DNA of 64,000 nt, taken from NCBI GenBank assembly GCA_026125665.1, contig JAHCKS010000002.1, forward strand, positions 98,917 through 162,916, given 5' to 3'. Made by a program: the position numbers and the translations under genes. This stretch comes from Rubrivivax sp. Lineage in GTDB: Bacteria; Pseudomonadota; Gammaproteobacteria; Burkholderiales; Burkholderiaceae_C. The notes under the pieces were generated by a model that searched no databases, was not told the DNA's origin, and was given only the letters and a program-made list of their open reading frames with translations. Positions 43,154-52,660 of the stretch are shown here, in pieces; the stretch's first letter is position 1, and the number at the start of each line of letters is the position of its first letter.

Positions 43154-45604
43154 ATGGACACGCCAAGACTCCGCCAGCGTGGCCACGAGGCGAAGGAGGG
43201 CGGTCAAGGGGCAGGCTCCCCCGAGCCGACCTACACCTGCCCCATGCACCCGGAGGTGCGGCAGAACGCCCCCGGAAAGTGCCCGAAGTGCGGCATGTTC
43301 CTGGTGCCCGAGGGCAAGGCAGCGGCGCATGGCCAAGCAGGCCAGGCGCACGCCGGGCAGGGACCACATAGCAGCGGCCTAGGCCCTGCCGGCCACGACC
43401 CTCATCGGCACGCGGCAGCGGCATCCGACAAGGCAACAACGGGCGGGGCCTACGACAAGGTGCCCGCGGGCTGGTCGGGTGGCGTCTACACCTGCCCGAT
43501 GCACCCCGAGGTGCGCCAGACCAAGCCCGGCGCCTGCCCCCTGTGCGGCATGGGCCTGCAGCTCGAGGTCGGCTCGGCCGCCAACGACGAAGGCCCGAAC
43601 CCGGAGCTCGTCGACTTCACGCGGCGGCTGTGGGTCGCCACCGTGCTCACGGTGCCGCTCCTCGTGCTCACGATGTCGCCGTACCTGGGCATCACGGCCG
43701 TGCGCGAACTCTTCGGCGAGCACAACTCGATGTGGATCGAACTGGTGCTGTCGACGCCGGTGATCCTGTGGTCAGGCTGGCCCTTCTTCGAACGCGGCTG
43801 GACGTCGTTCCGCACCTGGAACCTCAACATGTTCAGCCTCATCGGCATGGGCGTCGCCGCAGCCTATGTCTACTCGGTGGTGGCGTTGCTCGCACCGGGC
43901 ATCTTTCCGGCGGGTTTCCGTGACCCTGCAACCGGTGCGGTGGGCGTGTACTTCGAAGCGGCCGCGGTGATCGTGACGCTGGTGCTGCTGGGGCAGGTGA
44001 TGGAACTGCGCGCCCGCGAGGGCACCGGCAAGGCGATCCGCGCGCTGCTCGACCTGGCGGCCAAGACGGCGCGTGTCATACGCCGCGACGGCACGGAAGA
44101 GGAGATCCCGCTCGAGCAAGTGCAAGTGGGCGACCGCCTGCGCGTGCGCCCGGGCGACAAGGTGCCGGTGGACGGCACGGTCGTCGACGGCCGCTCGTCC
44201 ATCGACGAGAGCATGATCACCGGCGAGCCGGTGCCGGTGGAGAAGGTGGCCGGCGACAAGGTCACCGGCGCCACGATCAACGGCACCGGCAGCCTGGTGA
44301 TGGAAGCCACGCGGGTCGGCGCCGACACCCTGCTGGCGCAGATCGTCGACATGGTGGCGGCGGCGCAGAAAAGCCGCGCGCCGATCCAGAAGTGGGCCGA
44401 CATGGTGGCCGGCCGCTTCGTGCCGGCGGTGATCGGCATCGCGATCCTCGCCTTCATCGCGTGGGCGCTCTGGGGACCCGCGCCGGCGCTGGCCTACGCG
44501 CTGGTGGCGGCGGTGGCGGTGCTCATCATCGCCTGCCCCTGCGCGCTCGGCCTCGCGACACCGATGTCGATCATGACCGCCACGGGCCGCGGCGCGCAGA
44601 TGGGCGTGCTGATCAAGAACGCCGAGGCGCTGGAGCGCTTCGAGAAGGTCGACACGCTGATCGTCGACAAGACCGGCACGCTCACCGAGGGCAAGCCGAA
44701 GCTCGTGGCGGTGATGCCCGAGCCGGGGCACGACGAAGCCGAGGTGCTGCGCCTGGCCGCGACGCTGGAGAAGGGCTCGGAGCATCCTCTGGCCGAGGCC
44801 ATCGTCCGCGGCGCCGAGGAGCGCGGCGTCAAGCTCGGCGAGGCGCAGGACTTCGAGGCCGTCACCGGCAAGGGTGTGAAGGGCCGTGTCGACGGCAAGG
44901 CGGTTGCGCTGGGCAACCTGAAGCTGGTCAAGGATCTCGGGCTCGACGCCGGCTCGCTGGCCGACAAGGCCAACGCCCGCCGCGACGAAGGCCAGACGGT
45001 CATGTTCGTCGTGCTCGACGGCCGCATCGCCGGCCTCGTGGGCGTCGCCGACCCGGTCAAGGCCAGCACGCCCGAGGCCATCAAGTCGCTACACAAGCTG
45101 GGTTTCCGCATCGTCATGGCCACCGGCGACAACGAGCGCACGGCCAAGGCCGTGGCGGCGCGCCTGGGCATCGACGAGATCCGCGCCGACGTGCTGCCGG
45201 CCGACAAGGCCCGCATCATCCAAGAGCTGCAGTCGCAGGGCCGCAAGGTGGCGATGGCCGGCGACGGCGTGAACGACGCGCCGGCGCTGGCGCAGGCCGA
45301 TGTGGGCATCGCGATGGGCACCGGCGCCGACGTGGCCATCGAAAGCGCCGGCTTCACCCTCGTCAAGGGCGACCTGACGGGCATCGTGCGCGCGCGCCGG
45401 CTGGCCCGCGCGACGATGCGCAACATCCGGCAGAACCTGTTCTTCGCGCTCGTCTACAACGCCGCGGGCGTGCCGGTGGCCGCCGGTGTGCTCTACCCCT
45501 TCTTCGGGCTGCTGATCGGCCCGATCTTCGCGGCCTTCGCGATGAGCGCCTCGTCGCTCTCGGTAGTGCTCAACGCGCTGCGGCTGCGCACGGCGCGGGT
45601 GTAA
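43154..45604 (+). CDS. copA: Copper-translocating P1B-type ATPase with two N-terminal HMBD modules
   Basis: An 816-residue Cu(I) efflux ATPase. Two Cys/Met heavy-metal-binding modules of the YTCPMHPEV type lie at about residues 27-51 and 112-138; no classical CxxC HMA fold is seen. The transport Cys-Pro-Cys lies at ~460 (IACPCALG), the phosphorylated Asp in DKTGT at ~505, HP in SEHPLAEA, and GDGVNDAP at ~703. It pumps Cu(I) from the cytoplasm to the periplasm, where CopA oxidase acts. It shares an apparent operon with the Met-rich, DUF302, SHOCT and DUF2933 genes. The name collides with the oxidase copA. Confidence 0.92.
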   Translation: MDTPRLRQRGHEAKEGGQGAGSPEPTYTCPMHPEVRQNAPGKCPKCGMFLVPEGKAAAHGQAGQAHAGQGPHSSGLGPAGHDPHRHAAAASDKATTGGAYDKVPAGWSGGVYTCPMHPEVRQTKPGACPLCGMGLQLEVGSAANDEGPNPELVDFTRRLWVATVLTVPLLVLTMSPYLGITAVRELFGEHNSMWIELVLSTPVILWSGWPFFERGWTSFRTWNLNMFSLIGMGVAAAYVYSVVALLAPGIFPAGFRDPATGAVGVYFEAAAVIVTLVLLGQVMELRAREGTGKAIRALLDLAAKTARVIRRDGTEEEIPLEQVQVGDRLRVRPGDKVPVDGTVVDGRSSIDESMITGEPVPVEKVAGDKVTGATINGTGSLVMEATRVGADTLLAQIVDMVAAAQKSRAPIQKWADMVAGRFVPAVIGIAILAFIAWALWGPAPALAYALVAAVAVLIIACPCALGLATPMSIMTATGRGAQMGVLIKNAEALERFEKVDTLIVDKTGTLTEGKPKLVAVMPEPGHDEAEVLRLAATLEKGSEHPLAEAIVRGAEERGVKLGEAQDFEAVTGKGVKGRVDGKAVALGNLKLVKDLGLDAGSLADKANARRDEGQTVMFVVLDGRIAGLVGVADPVKASTPEAIKSLHKLGFRIVMATGDNERTAKAVAARLGIDEIRADVLPADKARIIQELQSQGRKVAMAGDGVNDAPALAQADVGIAMGTGADVAIESAGFTLVKGDLTGIVRARRLARATMRNIRQNLFFALVYNAAGVPVAAGVLYPFFGLLIGPIFAAFAMSASSLSVVLNALRLRTARV

Positions 45605-45608
45605 GGCG

Positions 45609-46199
45609 ATGGACATCGTTGCACACACCCTGTGGGCCGGCGCCGGCATGGCGGTCCTGGCGCGCCGCCGGCCGGTGCGCCCGGCCACCGTGGCGGCGAC
45701 GATGGCGCTGGCCGCGCTGCCCGACCTGTTCCAGATGCTGCCGGTGCTGGCCTGGTGGTGGTTCGGCAGCGGCAGCTTCGAGGCCGTGCGCGCCTTCGCC
45801 ATCGCGATGCCCGGGCAGGAGCCCGTGCTGCCGGCGCTGGTGAAGACGTGGTCGCACGAGCTGCACTGCGCCGCGCACAGTGCGGTCGTCGCCGGCGTCG
45901 TGACGTTGCTGCTGTGGGCCTGGCGTCGCACGCTGTGGATACCGCTGCTTGGCTGGTGGTCGCACATCGTGATCGACGTGTTCACGCATTCGGCGGACTA
46001 CTACGCCTCGCCGGTGCTGTATCCGTTCACCGAACGCGGCTTCGACGGCATCGCCTGGATCACGCCATGGTTCATGGTGCTGAACTACGCGGCGCTCGCG
46101 GCGACGGGCCTGTGGCTGCTTGCGCGCCGGCGGGCGCGGTCGCGATCGTGCCCGCGCGTTCCCGCCGTGGTCCCGCATGGCATCGGAGGCAGGTCATGA
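45609..46199 (+). CDS. Predicted membrane-bound metal-dependent hydrolase (YdjM-like)
   Basis: A 196-residue membrane protein. The N-terminal MDIVAHTLWAGAG gives a metal-ligand His, ALPDLFQMLP an Asp, and a later WWSHIVIDVFTHSADYY supplies paired His and Asp, the pattern of the YdjM-like metal-dependent hydrolases. Three or four transmembrane helices are likely. It begins four bases after the Cu-ATPase stop and overlaps the next gene. Its substrate is unknown, possibly an envelope lipid. Confidence 0.7.
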   Translation: MDIVAHTLWAGAGMAVLARRRPVRPATVAATMALAALPDLFQMLPVLAWWWFGSGSFEAVRAFAIAMPGQEPVLPALVKTWSHELHCAAHSAVVAGVVTLLLWAWRRTLWIPLLGWWSHIVIDVFTHSADYYASPVLYPFTERGFDGIAWITPWFMVLNYAALAATGLWLLARRRARSRSCPRVPAVVPHGIGGRS

Positions 46200-46846
46200 G
46201 CGGCAACGCTCCCGCCTACGGCCTGTGGATGCTCGTGATCGTGAACTCGGCGATCTTCCTGATGTTCGCCTTCAGCTTCGCCAGGCCGCAGTCGAAGCGC
46301 GACTGGCGCAGCTTCGGCGCCTTTGCCGCCTTCGTCGTCGCGCTGTTCGTCGAGATGTACGGCTTCCCGCTGACGATCTATCTGCTCTCGGGCTGGCTGC
46401 AGACGCGCTACCCGGGCCTGGACCTGCTGTCGCACGACTCGGGCCACCTGTGGTCCACGCTGCTCGGCGAAAAGGGCGACCCGCACTTCGGCGTGCTGCA
46501 CATCGCCAGCTATGCGCTGCTCATCGGCGGCTTCTACCTGCTGTCCAACGCGTGGAACGTGCTCTATCGCGCCCAGCGCGAGCACCAGCTCGCCACCAGC
46601 GGGCCGTACGCGCGCATCCGCCACCCGCAGTACGTGGGCTTCGTGTTGATCCTGCTCGGCTTCCTCTTGCAGTGGCCGACGCTGCTGACGCTCGTGATGT
46701 TCCCGGTGCTGCTCGTCATGTACGCGCGGCTGTGCACGATCGAGGAGCGGGAGATGCGCCTGCAGTTCGGCGCCGCGTTCGACGCCTACGCCGCGCGCAC
46801 GCCTCGATTCATCCCGCACCTGCGCCGGCAGGCGCCGGCCGCTTGA
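46196..46846 (+). CDS. ICMT-type isoprenylcysteine / phospholipid methyltransferase family membrane protein
   Basis: A 216-residue membrane protein with four or more helices. The C-terminal half carries the ICMT/PEMT pattern: ATSGPYARIRHPQYVGFVLI followed by IEEREMRLQFGAAF. These enzymes methylate a membrane substrate using SAM; in bacteria the substrate is usually unknown. It overlaps the preceding gene by four bases. It sits between copper efflux and electron-transfer genes, a common context for this family in proteobacteria. Confidence 0.78.
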   Translation: MSGNAPAYGLWMLVIVNSAIFLMFAFSFARPQSKRDWRSFGAFAAFVVALFVEMYGFPLTIYLLSGWLQTRYPGLDLLSHDSGHLWSTLLGEKGDPHFGVLHIASYALLIGGFYLLSNAWNVLYRAQREHQLATSGPYARIRHPQYVGFVLILLGFLLQWPTLLTLVMFPVLLVMYARLCTIEEREMRLQFGAAFDAYAARTPRFIPHLRRQAPAA

Positions 46847-46873
46847 GGCGCCTGGCCGACGCGAGCCACCACC

Positions 46874-47314
46874 ATGAAGCTGCGGGTGTCGTTCTCCGAG
46901 TTGCTCGTCGCGGGCATCGTCGTCACCGGCATCGGCCTTGCCGGGTGGCAGGTGTTCGGCAGCCGTGCCGGCACCGGCCCGTCGCCCGCCCTCACGATCC
47001 GCGTGCCCGCCTTGTCCACGCAAGCGACGGCCGGCAAGAACGCCTTCGACGCCAACTGCGCGCAGTGCCACGGCGCCAACGGCTCCGGCACCGACAAGGG
47101 CCCACCGCTCGTGCACGACATCTACAACCCCGGACACCACGCGGACGAGTCGTTCCACCGCGCCGTGCGCCAAGGCGTGCGGCAGCACCACTGGCCATTC
47201 GGCGACATGCCGGCGCAGCCACAGGTCTCGAAAGCGCAGATCGAGGACATCGTGCGCTACGTGCGCGAGTTGCAGCAGGCCAACGGCATCGTGTCCCGCC
47301 CGCATCGGATGTGA
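46874..47314 (+). CDS. Membrane-anchored cytochrome c
   Basis: A 146-residue protein with an N-terminal uncleaved or signal-like helix (LLVAGIVVTGIGLAGWQVF). A single haem motif CAQCH lies at residues 62-66, followed by a GDMPAQP-like axial Met region near 115. It is a class I cytochrome c of the small electron-carrier type. It starts 27 bases after the ICMT-like gene. It could pass electrons to the terminal oxidase or to the copper oxidation system. Confidence 0.85.
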   Translation: MKLRVSFSELLVAGIVVTGIGLAGWQVFGSRAGTGPSPALTIRVPALSTQATAGKNAFDANCAQCHGANGSGTDKGPPLVHDIYNPGHHADESFHRAVRQGVRQHHWPFGDMPAQPQVSKAQIEDIVRYVRELQQANGIVSRPHRM

Positions 47315-47368
47315 GCACCGATCCATGACCACCCTCGCCGGTCTCGACCGGCCTACGGAGCCATCGAC

Positions 47369-48355
47369 ATGAAGACCACCCCCATCCTCGCCAGCCTGGG
47401 TACGGCGCTGGCGCTGTACGCCACGGCCGCGAGCGCGGCACCCACCGTCTACATCCCTCTGGGCTCGGGCAATCAGGTGATCGCCGTCGACGCCGCCACC
47501 GACCGCATCACCGCCACCTATGACAACGTGATCGATGCCCACGGACTGGTGGCCACGCCGGACGGCGAGTACCTGATCGCCGGCAGCGTCAAGGAGACGC
47601 CGGCGAAGGAGGGCTCGACGAGCGGCCCGGTCAGCCAGCTGCATCTGGTGCATCCGGCGCACCGGCACGTGATGCAGACGATCGCCGTCACCGGCTGGAC
47701 GCACCACCAGGCCATCACGCCCGACGGTCGTTACGTCATCTCGACACACCCGACCCGGGGCAACGTCAGCGTCGTCGACCTGCAGAGCAACCAGGTCGTG
47801 AAGACGATTGCCACCGGGCCGGTGCCGAACTACACCGTCGTCACCCGCGACGGGTCACGCGCCTTCGTCAGCAACAGCGGGAGCGGCAACATCACGGAGA
47901 TCGACCTGAAGACGTGGGCCGTGCGCCGCACACTGCAGGCCGGGCCGGCACCCGAGCATCTGGTGCTCTCGGCCGACGAGGGCACGGTCTATGCCCTCAA
48001 CCCGCGGGCGGGTTCGGTCACCGCGGTGTCGGTGCAAAGCGGCAAGACCGTCAGGAGCTTCATGCTCGGCGGCACGCTGCATGGGCTGGACATCGGCACC
48101 GATGGTCGGCGGCTGTTCGTCAGCGACCTGGCCGGCAACCGGCTGATCGCCCTCGACCCGCGCGACGGCTCCCGGCGCGAGCTCGCACTGTCACCCGATC
48201 CGTACCACCTCAACACGATCCAGGGCACGAACAAGGTCTACGTGTCCAGCCGAAGCGACCCCGTGATCTGGGTCGTGAACCAGGACAGCTTGACTCTCGT
48301 GGGGACGATCAGGCTGCCCGGCGGCGCCGGTCATCAGATGGCCGTGGTGCGTTGA
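47369..48355 (+). CDS. Periplasmic YVTN/YncE-type beta-propeller protein
   Basis: A 328-residue protein with a signal peptide (ATAASAAP). The mature protein is built of repeated ~40-residue blades: VYIPLGSGNQVIAVDAATD, HLVHPAHRHVMQTIAVTG, GNVSVVDLQSNQVVKTI, ITEIDLKTWAVRRTL and so on. This is the YncE-like seven-bladed fold. Such periplasmic propellers bind proteins, metals or DNA, and occur with cytochromes. It follows the cytochrome c by 54 bases. The ligand is unknown. Confidence 0.75.
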   Translation: MKTTPILASLGTALALYATAASAAPTVYIPLGSGNQVIAVDAATDRITATYDNVIDAHGLVATPDGEYLIAGSVKETPAKEGSTSGPVSQLHLVHPAHRHVMQTIAVTGWTHHQAITPDGRYVISTHPTRGNVSVVDLQSNQVVKTIATGPVPNYTVVTRDGSRAFVSNSGSGNITEIDLKTWAVRRTLQAGPAPEHLVLSADEGTVYALNPRAGSVTAVSVQSGKTVRSFMLGGTLHGLDIGTDGRRLFVSDLAGNRLIALDPRDGSRRELALSPDPYHLNTIQGTNKVYVSSRSDPVIWVVNQDSLTLVGTIRLPGGAGHQMAVVR

Positions 48356-48371
48356 ACGGGGAAGCACCGCC

Positions 48372-48647
48372 ATGAAGCACACCGAACCCGAAAGAGACTT
48401 CAAGGACCCCGTCTGCGGCATGCGGGTCAACCGGCTGACCGCCGTGGCTGAAGCGGAGCATGGCCACAAGCACTACTACTTCTGCGCTACCGAATGCCGC
48501 GACGCCTTCCTCGCCAACCCGTCCAAGTACCTGCCGCGGCACCGTCAGCACGGCGTGCGTCCGCGCTCCGACGCAACGCAGGTCGACGAGGTCGCGAACC
48601 ACGACGTTGGTGCCGAACAGTCGCCGAACCCAGTTCGGTCCGACTGA
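48372..48647 (+). CDS. YHS-domain protein
   Basis: A 91-residue cytoplasmic protein with a YHS domain: DPVCGMRV near the start, and FCATECRDAFLANPSKYL. YHS domains bind metal ions, often copper, through the paired Cys residues. It starts 16 bases after the beta-propeller gene, so it probably shares that transcript. The C-terminus (~35 residues) is disordered. It may buffer copper for the nearby ATPase. Confidence 0.82.
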   Translation: MKHTEPERDFKDPVCGMRVNRLTAVAEAEHGHKHYYFCATECRDAFLANPSKYLPRHRQHGVRPRSDATQVDEVANHDVGAEQSPNPVRSD

Positions 48648-48684
48648 GGCTTCGGCACCGAGGCTGACGAAGGAACACCACGCC

Positions 48685-49917
48685 ATGCCCGCAGCAAACG
48701 CCGGCGGCGCAGCGATGCAAAGACCCGAGCGCACCTCCGGCCTGCTGACGGTCGCTGCCATGGTGGTCGCGATCGTCATGGCGAACTCGCCGCTGAAGCC
48801 GGTCTACGACGCGGTCCACCACACGTCGGTCGGCCTGAGCGTTGGCGCATGGCAGATCGAGCGGCCGCTGATCCTCTGGATCAACGAGGGCCTGCTGGTG
48901 TTCTTCTTCGTCCTCGTCGCGCTCGAGATCAAGCGCGAGGTGCTCGTCGGCCACCTGGCCTCCAGGGCGCGCGCGGCTCTGCCCCTGGCCGCGGCGGTCG
49001 GCGGGATGGTCGTGCCGGCGGCGGTGTACCTGGCCCTCAACGGGCAAGACGCCGCCGCCGCGCGCGGCTGGCCAATCCCGATGGCTACCGACACGGTCCT
49101 GGCGCTGGCCGCGCTGCACGCGCTCGGCGCGCGGGTTCCCGCGGCCGTCGTGGCCTTCCTGACGGCATCGGCGATCTTCGACGACCTCGGGGCCATCGCG
49201 GTGCTGGCGCTGCTGTTCTCGCAGTCCATCTCGCTGCCGGCCCTGCTGGCCGCGATCGCCGCAACGCTGGCGCTCCTGCTGCTCAACCGGCTCAGCATGT
49301 CCAGGCTGTCGGCCTACCTTCTGGGGGGGCTGGCTCTTTGGGCCGCCGTGCTGGCCTCCGGTATCCATGCCACGGTGGCCGGCTTCATCATCGGTCTGGC
49401 CGTGCCGCTGCGGACCCGCGGCCCCGCGCGCTCGCCGCTGCGCGCGCTCGAGCACGGTCTCAGGCCCTGGGTCGCACTGGTCATCGTGCCCGTGTTCGCG
49501 CTGTTCAACGCCGGGATCCGGCTGGTCGACCTGGCGCCAGGCACGGTGTCCGTGGCGGTCGTGGCCGGAACGGTCGCCGCACTCGTGATCGGCAAGCCCG
49601 CGGGCATCCTGGGCGCGGCCTGGCTGGCGTCACGCCTGGGCCTGGCGCAGCGCCCGCCGGGCGTCCAGTGGCGCCACATCGCCGGCGCAGCGCTGCTGGC
49701 CGGCATCGGCTTCACGATGAGTCTGTTCTTTGCCGGCTTGGCCTTCGGGCCGCGCGATGCCCTGACCGCGTCGGCGACGCTCGGCGTGATGCTCGGGTCC
49801 TTGCTTTCCGCCGGCGCCGGCCTCGCCTTCTTGACTGTCGTCGCCGCGCACCCGGACCGGCGCCACAAGTCAGTGCCCAACGCGGCCGTCAGTGCCACTC
49901 CGAAGGAACCCCGATGA
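48685..49917 (+). CDS. nhaA: NhaA-type Na+/H+ antiporter
   Basis: A 410-residue antiporter with about eleven to twelve transmembrane helices. The NhaA signature is present: PMATDTVLALAALHALGAR, followed by AIFDDLGAIAV, whose two Asp correspond to the ion-binding pair (Asp163/Asp164 in E. coli). Charged residues later in GIGFTMSLFFAGLAFG are also conserved. It exchanges sodium for protons across the inner membrane. It overlaps the DUF3141 gene by four bases. It opens the plus-strand stress gene train. Confidence 0.9.
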   Translation: MPAANAGGAAMQRPERTSGLLTVAAMVVAIVMANSPLKPVYDAVHHTSVGLSVGAWQIERPLILWINEGLLVFFFVLVALEIKREVLVGHLASRARAALPLAAAVGGMVVPAAVYLALNGQDAAAARGWPIPMATDTVLALAALHALGARVPAAVVAFLTASAIFDDLGAIAVLALLFSQSISLPALLAAIAATLALLLLNRLSMSRLSAYLLGGLALWAAVLASGIHATVAGFIIGLAVPLRTRGPARSPLRALEHGLRPWVALVIVPVFALFNAGIRLVDLAPGTVSVAVVAGTVAALVIGKPAGILGAAWLASRLGLAQRPPGVQWRHIAGAALLAGIGFTMSLFFAGLAFGPRDALTASATLGVMLGSLLSAGAGLAFLTVVAAHPDRRHKSVPNAAVSATPKEPR

Positions 49918-51617
49918 ACCCGACCGACGCGTCCACCGGCAGTGAATCGCCGCGCATTCCATGGGCCTCGTATGGCCTCGACGCGCTGTGGCGTGCCACC
50001 GAAATGGTGGAGACCCTGCGCCAGCGCGCGATCAACATGGCCGAACACGAGGCTGCCGGCATGCCCCCGCTGCTGCACTTCGAGTCCGAGCCGGTCGCCG
50101 ATGGGCACGAGCTGGACCCGCCGTGCAACTACCGCCTGCTGCGCGTGACGCGCTGCGGCACCGACGCGCTCGAACGCTACGTGCGAAAGGACGCGGCGCC
50201 GGTGATGGTGGTCGACCCGCGCGCCGGGCACGGGCCCGGCATCGGTGGGTTCAAGCGCGACTCCGAGGTCGGCATGGCGCTGCGCGAGGGTCATCCCGTC
50301 TACTTCGTGGTCTTCGACCCCGAGCCAGTCGAGGGCCAGACGCTGGGCGCGGTCCTGCGCACGCTGGCCGCCTTCATCGACCTCGTCACCCAGCGCCATC
50401 GCAACCGCCCGCCCATCGTCTACGGCAACTGCCAGGGCGGCTGGGCGCTCACGCTCGCGCTGTCGCACTGCCGGCATCGCGCGGGTCTGGCGGTGCTGAA
50501 CGGGTCGCCGCTGTCCTACTGGGCAGGTGGGCGCGGCATCAATCCGATGCGCCTGCTCGGCGGCTTCAGTGGCGGCGTGTGGCCTGCGCACTGGGCCGCC
50601 GACCTCGGCGGCGGCAGCTTCGACGGCGCGTGGCTGGTGCAGAACTTCGAAGGTCTGCGTCCGGAGGGCGTGTTCCGCAAGTACGACACCTTGTTCGCGC
50701 AGCCAGAGGCCGAGCGCGAGCGCTTTCTCGAATTCGAGCGCTGGTGGAACGGCTTCTACTTCCTTGGCCGCGACGAGATCGTCACCATCACGCGCGACCT
50801 GTTCGTCGGCAACCTTCTCGAGGACGGGCAGATGCAGGTCGATGCCCACTGCCGTGCCGACCTGCGGCGTATCCGCACACCGCTGGTCGTCTTCAGCTCG
50901 TATGGCGACAACATCACGCCGCCGCACCAGGCACTCGGCTGGCTGCCGTCGGTGTACCCGACGACCGAGGCACTGGTCGCTGCCGGGCAGCGTGTCGTCT
51001 ACCTGACACACCGCGACGTCGGTCACCTAGGCATCTTCGTGTCCGCAGGCGTGGCGCGGCGCGAGCACCGCGCCATCCTGCACCACGCCCAGAAGATCCA
51101 GGCGCTGGCCCCGGGGCTGTACGAAATGCTGCTCGACGAGACCAGCGGCGCCGACGACGCACCGCCGGCGCGCTTCGAGCCGAGACGGGTGGAGGACCTC
51201 CCCTTCGATTCGGCACCTGCCGGGTTCGACCGCGTGAAGGCCCTGTCGGAATGGCTCGAGTCGATGTACGCGCAGTACACGTCTCCGATTGTGCAATCGG
51301 CCGTCAGGCCCGAGCTGGCGCGCGCGCTGCGCGATGCGCACCCGATGCGCCTGAGCCGCAAGCTCTGGACAGAGCAGGCGATGCCGGCGCTGGCCTGGCT
51401 GCCCTGGCTGCGCGCCTCGCTGCAGGCGCTCGGGGCCGCCGATCCCGCACGCGCCGACAACCCCTGGTACCGATTCGAGCGCATCGCAGCCGACGCAACC
51501 GCCGACGCGTGGACCGCCTGGCGAACGATGCGCGATCTGTGGGCCGAGGCGCTCTTCACGCAGCTCTACACGACGCCGTCGCCGCTGGACCTGCTGCCTG
51601 GCGAGGCCCCGAAATGA
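49914..51617 (+). CDS. DUF3141 alpha/beta-hydrolase with PHA-synthase-like nucleophile
   Basis: A 567-residue cytoplasmic protein of the DUF3141 family. A PhaC-like nucleophile box, YGNCQGGWA, puts the catalytic Cys at ~residue 173. The Asp of the triad is in FSSYGDNITPPH and the His in HRDVGHLGIF. The N-terminus carries IPWASYGLDALWRAT. DUF3141 proteins are related to polyhydroxyalkanoate synthase and are often found in low-oxygen gene clusters; a PHA-related activity is plausible but not shown. It overlaps nhaA by four bases and the next small gene by four. Confidence 0.82.
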   Translation: MNPTDASTGSESPRIPWASYGLDALWRATEMVETLRQRAINMAEHEAAGMPPLLHFESEPVADGHELDPPCNYRLLRVTRCGTDALERYVRKDAAPVMVVDPRAGHGPGIGGFKRDSEVGMALREGHPVYFVVFDPEPVEGQTLGAVLRTLAAFIDLVTQRHRNRPPIVYGNCQGGWALTLALSHCRHRAGLAVLNGSPLSYWAGGRGINPMRLLGGFSGGVWPAHWAADLGGGSFDGAWLVQNFEGLRPEGVFRKYDTLFAQPEAERERFLEFERWWNGFYFLGRDEIVTITRDLFVGNLLEDGQMQVDAHCRADLRRIRTPLVVFSSYGDNITPPHQALGWLPSVYPTTEALVAAGQRVVYLTHRDVGHLGIFVSAGVARREHRAILHHAQKIQALAPGLYEMLLDETSGADDAPPARFEPRRVEDLPFDSAPAGFDRVKALSEWLESMYAQYTSPIVQSAVRPELARALRDAHPMRLSRKLWTEQAMPALAWLPWLRASLQALGAADPARADNPWYRFERIAADATADAWTAWRTMRDLWAEALFTQLYTTPSPLDLLPGEAPK

Positions 51618-51808
51618 AGAGTGCGACATGGACCCGCCGCGCGCTCTTCTGGGCCGTCGGACTCGCGGGTCTGACGCTGCTGGCCGTCGAGCATCGCGCC
51701 GATGCGTGGGGGATCGGCGTGCATGTCCTGCTGCTGGCGGCCTGTGTGGTGTTGCTTTGGCTGCTGCTCCAGTTCGATGACGCCCCCGGCCGTGACAACG
51801 ACCACTGA
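51614..51808 (+). CDS. Small two-helix membrane protein (64 aa)
   Basis: A 64-residue protein with two hydrophobic segments (RRALFWAVGLAGLTLLAV and VHVLLLAACVVLLWLLLQF) and an acidic tail. It starts at the ATG overlapping the DUF3141 stop. It is too short for recognisable function. It may be a companion of the hydrolase or a membrane-stress peptide. Confidence 0.6.
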   Translation: MKSATWTRRALFWAVGLAGLTLLAVEHRADAWGIGVHVLLLAACVVLLWLLLQFDDAPGRDNDH

Positions 51809-51828
51809 ACGACGAGGAGCACCTTCGA

Positions 51829-52608
51829 GTGCTGCATATCGACTTGAAAGGGCGGCGCGGGCTGATCGTCGGCGTTGCCAACGCCGAGAGCCTGGCCTGG
51901 GCCGCGGCGCGGCAGATGCGCGCCTCCGGGGCCGAGATCGCGCTGACCTACCTGAACGACAAGGCGCGCCCGCATGTCGAGCCGCTGGCGCGCGAGGCCG
52001 ACGCACTGCTGCTGCCCTGCGACGTGACGCGCGCGGGAGAGCTGTCCGCCGTCTTCGACGCCTTGCGCAGGCACTGGGGGCGGCTCGACTTTCTCCTGCA
52101 CTCCATCGCCTCCGCGCCCAAGGTGGACCTGCGCGCGCCGCTCGTCGACAGCTCAGCCGAGGGCTTCGCCGAGGCCATGCTCGTGTCCTGCCACTCGCTG
52201 GTGCAGATGGCCCGGCTCGCGCGGCCGCTGATGCGTGCGGGTGGCAGCCTCACCGCGCTGAGCTTCTACGGCGCCGAGAAGGTCGTCGAGCACTACGGCC
52301 TGATGGGGCCCGTCAAGGCCGCGCTCGAGGCGTCGGTGCGCTACCTGGCGCACGAGCTCGGCCCCAGTGGCATCCGCGTCAACGCCATTTCGGCCGGGCC
52401 GGTGCGCACGCGCGCGGCCTCGGGCATCGTGCACTTCGACGAACTGCTCGCCGATGCCGCGCGACGCTCGCCGCTGCGGCGCACCGTGCAGGCCGACGAG
52501 GTCGGCCAGGTGGCGCTGATGCTCTGCAGCCCCTACGCCTCGGGCATCACCGGCGAGGTGGTGCACGTGGACGCGGGATTTCATGTCGAAGGCATGGTGT
52601 TCCATTGA
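51829..52608 (+). CDS. fabI: FabI-like enoyl-ACP reductase (SDR)
   Basis: A 259-residue short-chain dehydrogenase of the FabI class: the nucleotide-binding IVGVANAESLAWAAA, catalytic region FYGAEKVVEHYGLMGPVKAA (Tyr-X6-Lys) and GPVRTRAASG. It reduces enoyl-ACP with NADH. It is read from GTG at 51829, with GAGGAG nine bases upstream. Being in a stress cluster, it may be a second, specialised copy used at low oxygen or for membrane lipid adjustment; a housekeeping fabI cannot be checked here. Confidence 0.85.
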   Translation: MLHIDLKGRRGLIVGVANAESLAWAAARQMRASGAEIALTYLNDKARPHVEPLAREADALLLPCDVTRAGELSAVFDALRRHWGRLDFLLHSIASAPKVDLRAPLVDSSAEGFAEAMLVSCHSLVQMARLARPLMRAGGSLTALSFYGAEKVVEHYGLMGPVKAALEASVRYLAHELGPSGIRVNAISAGPVRTRAASGIVHFDELLADAARRSPLRRTVQADEVGQVALMLCSPYASGITGEVVHVDAGFHVEGMVFH

Positions 52609-52660
52609 ACGCTCGACAACGAAACGAGCCGGCACCGACCAACCTCGTGGAGATGCATCG

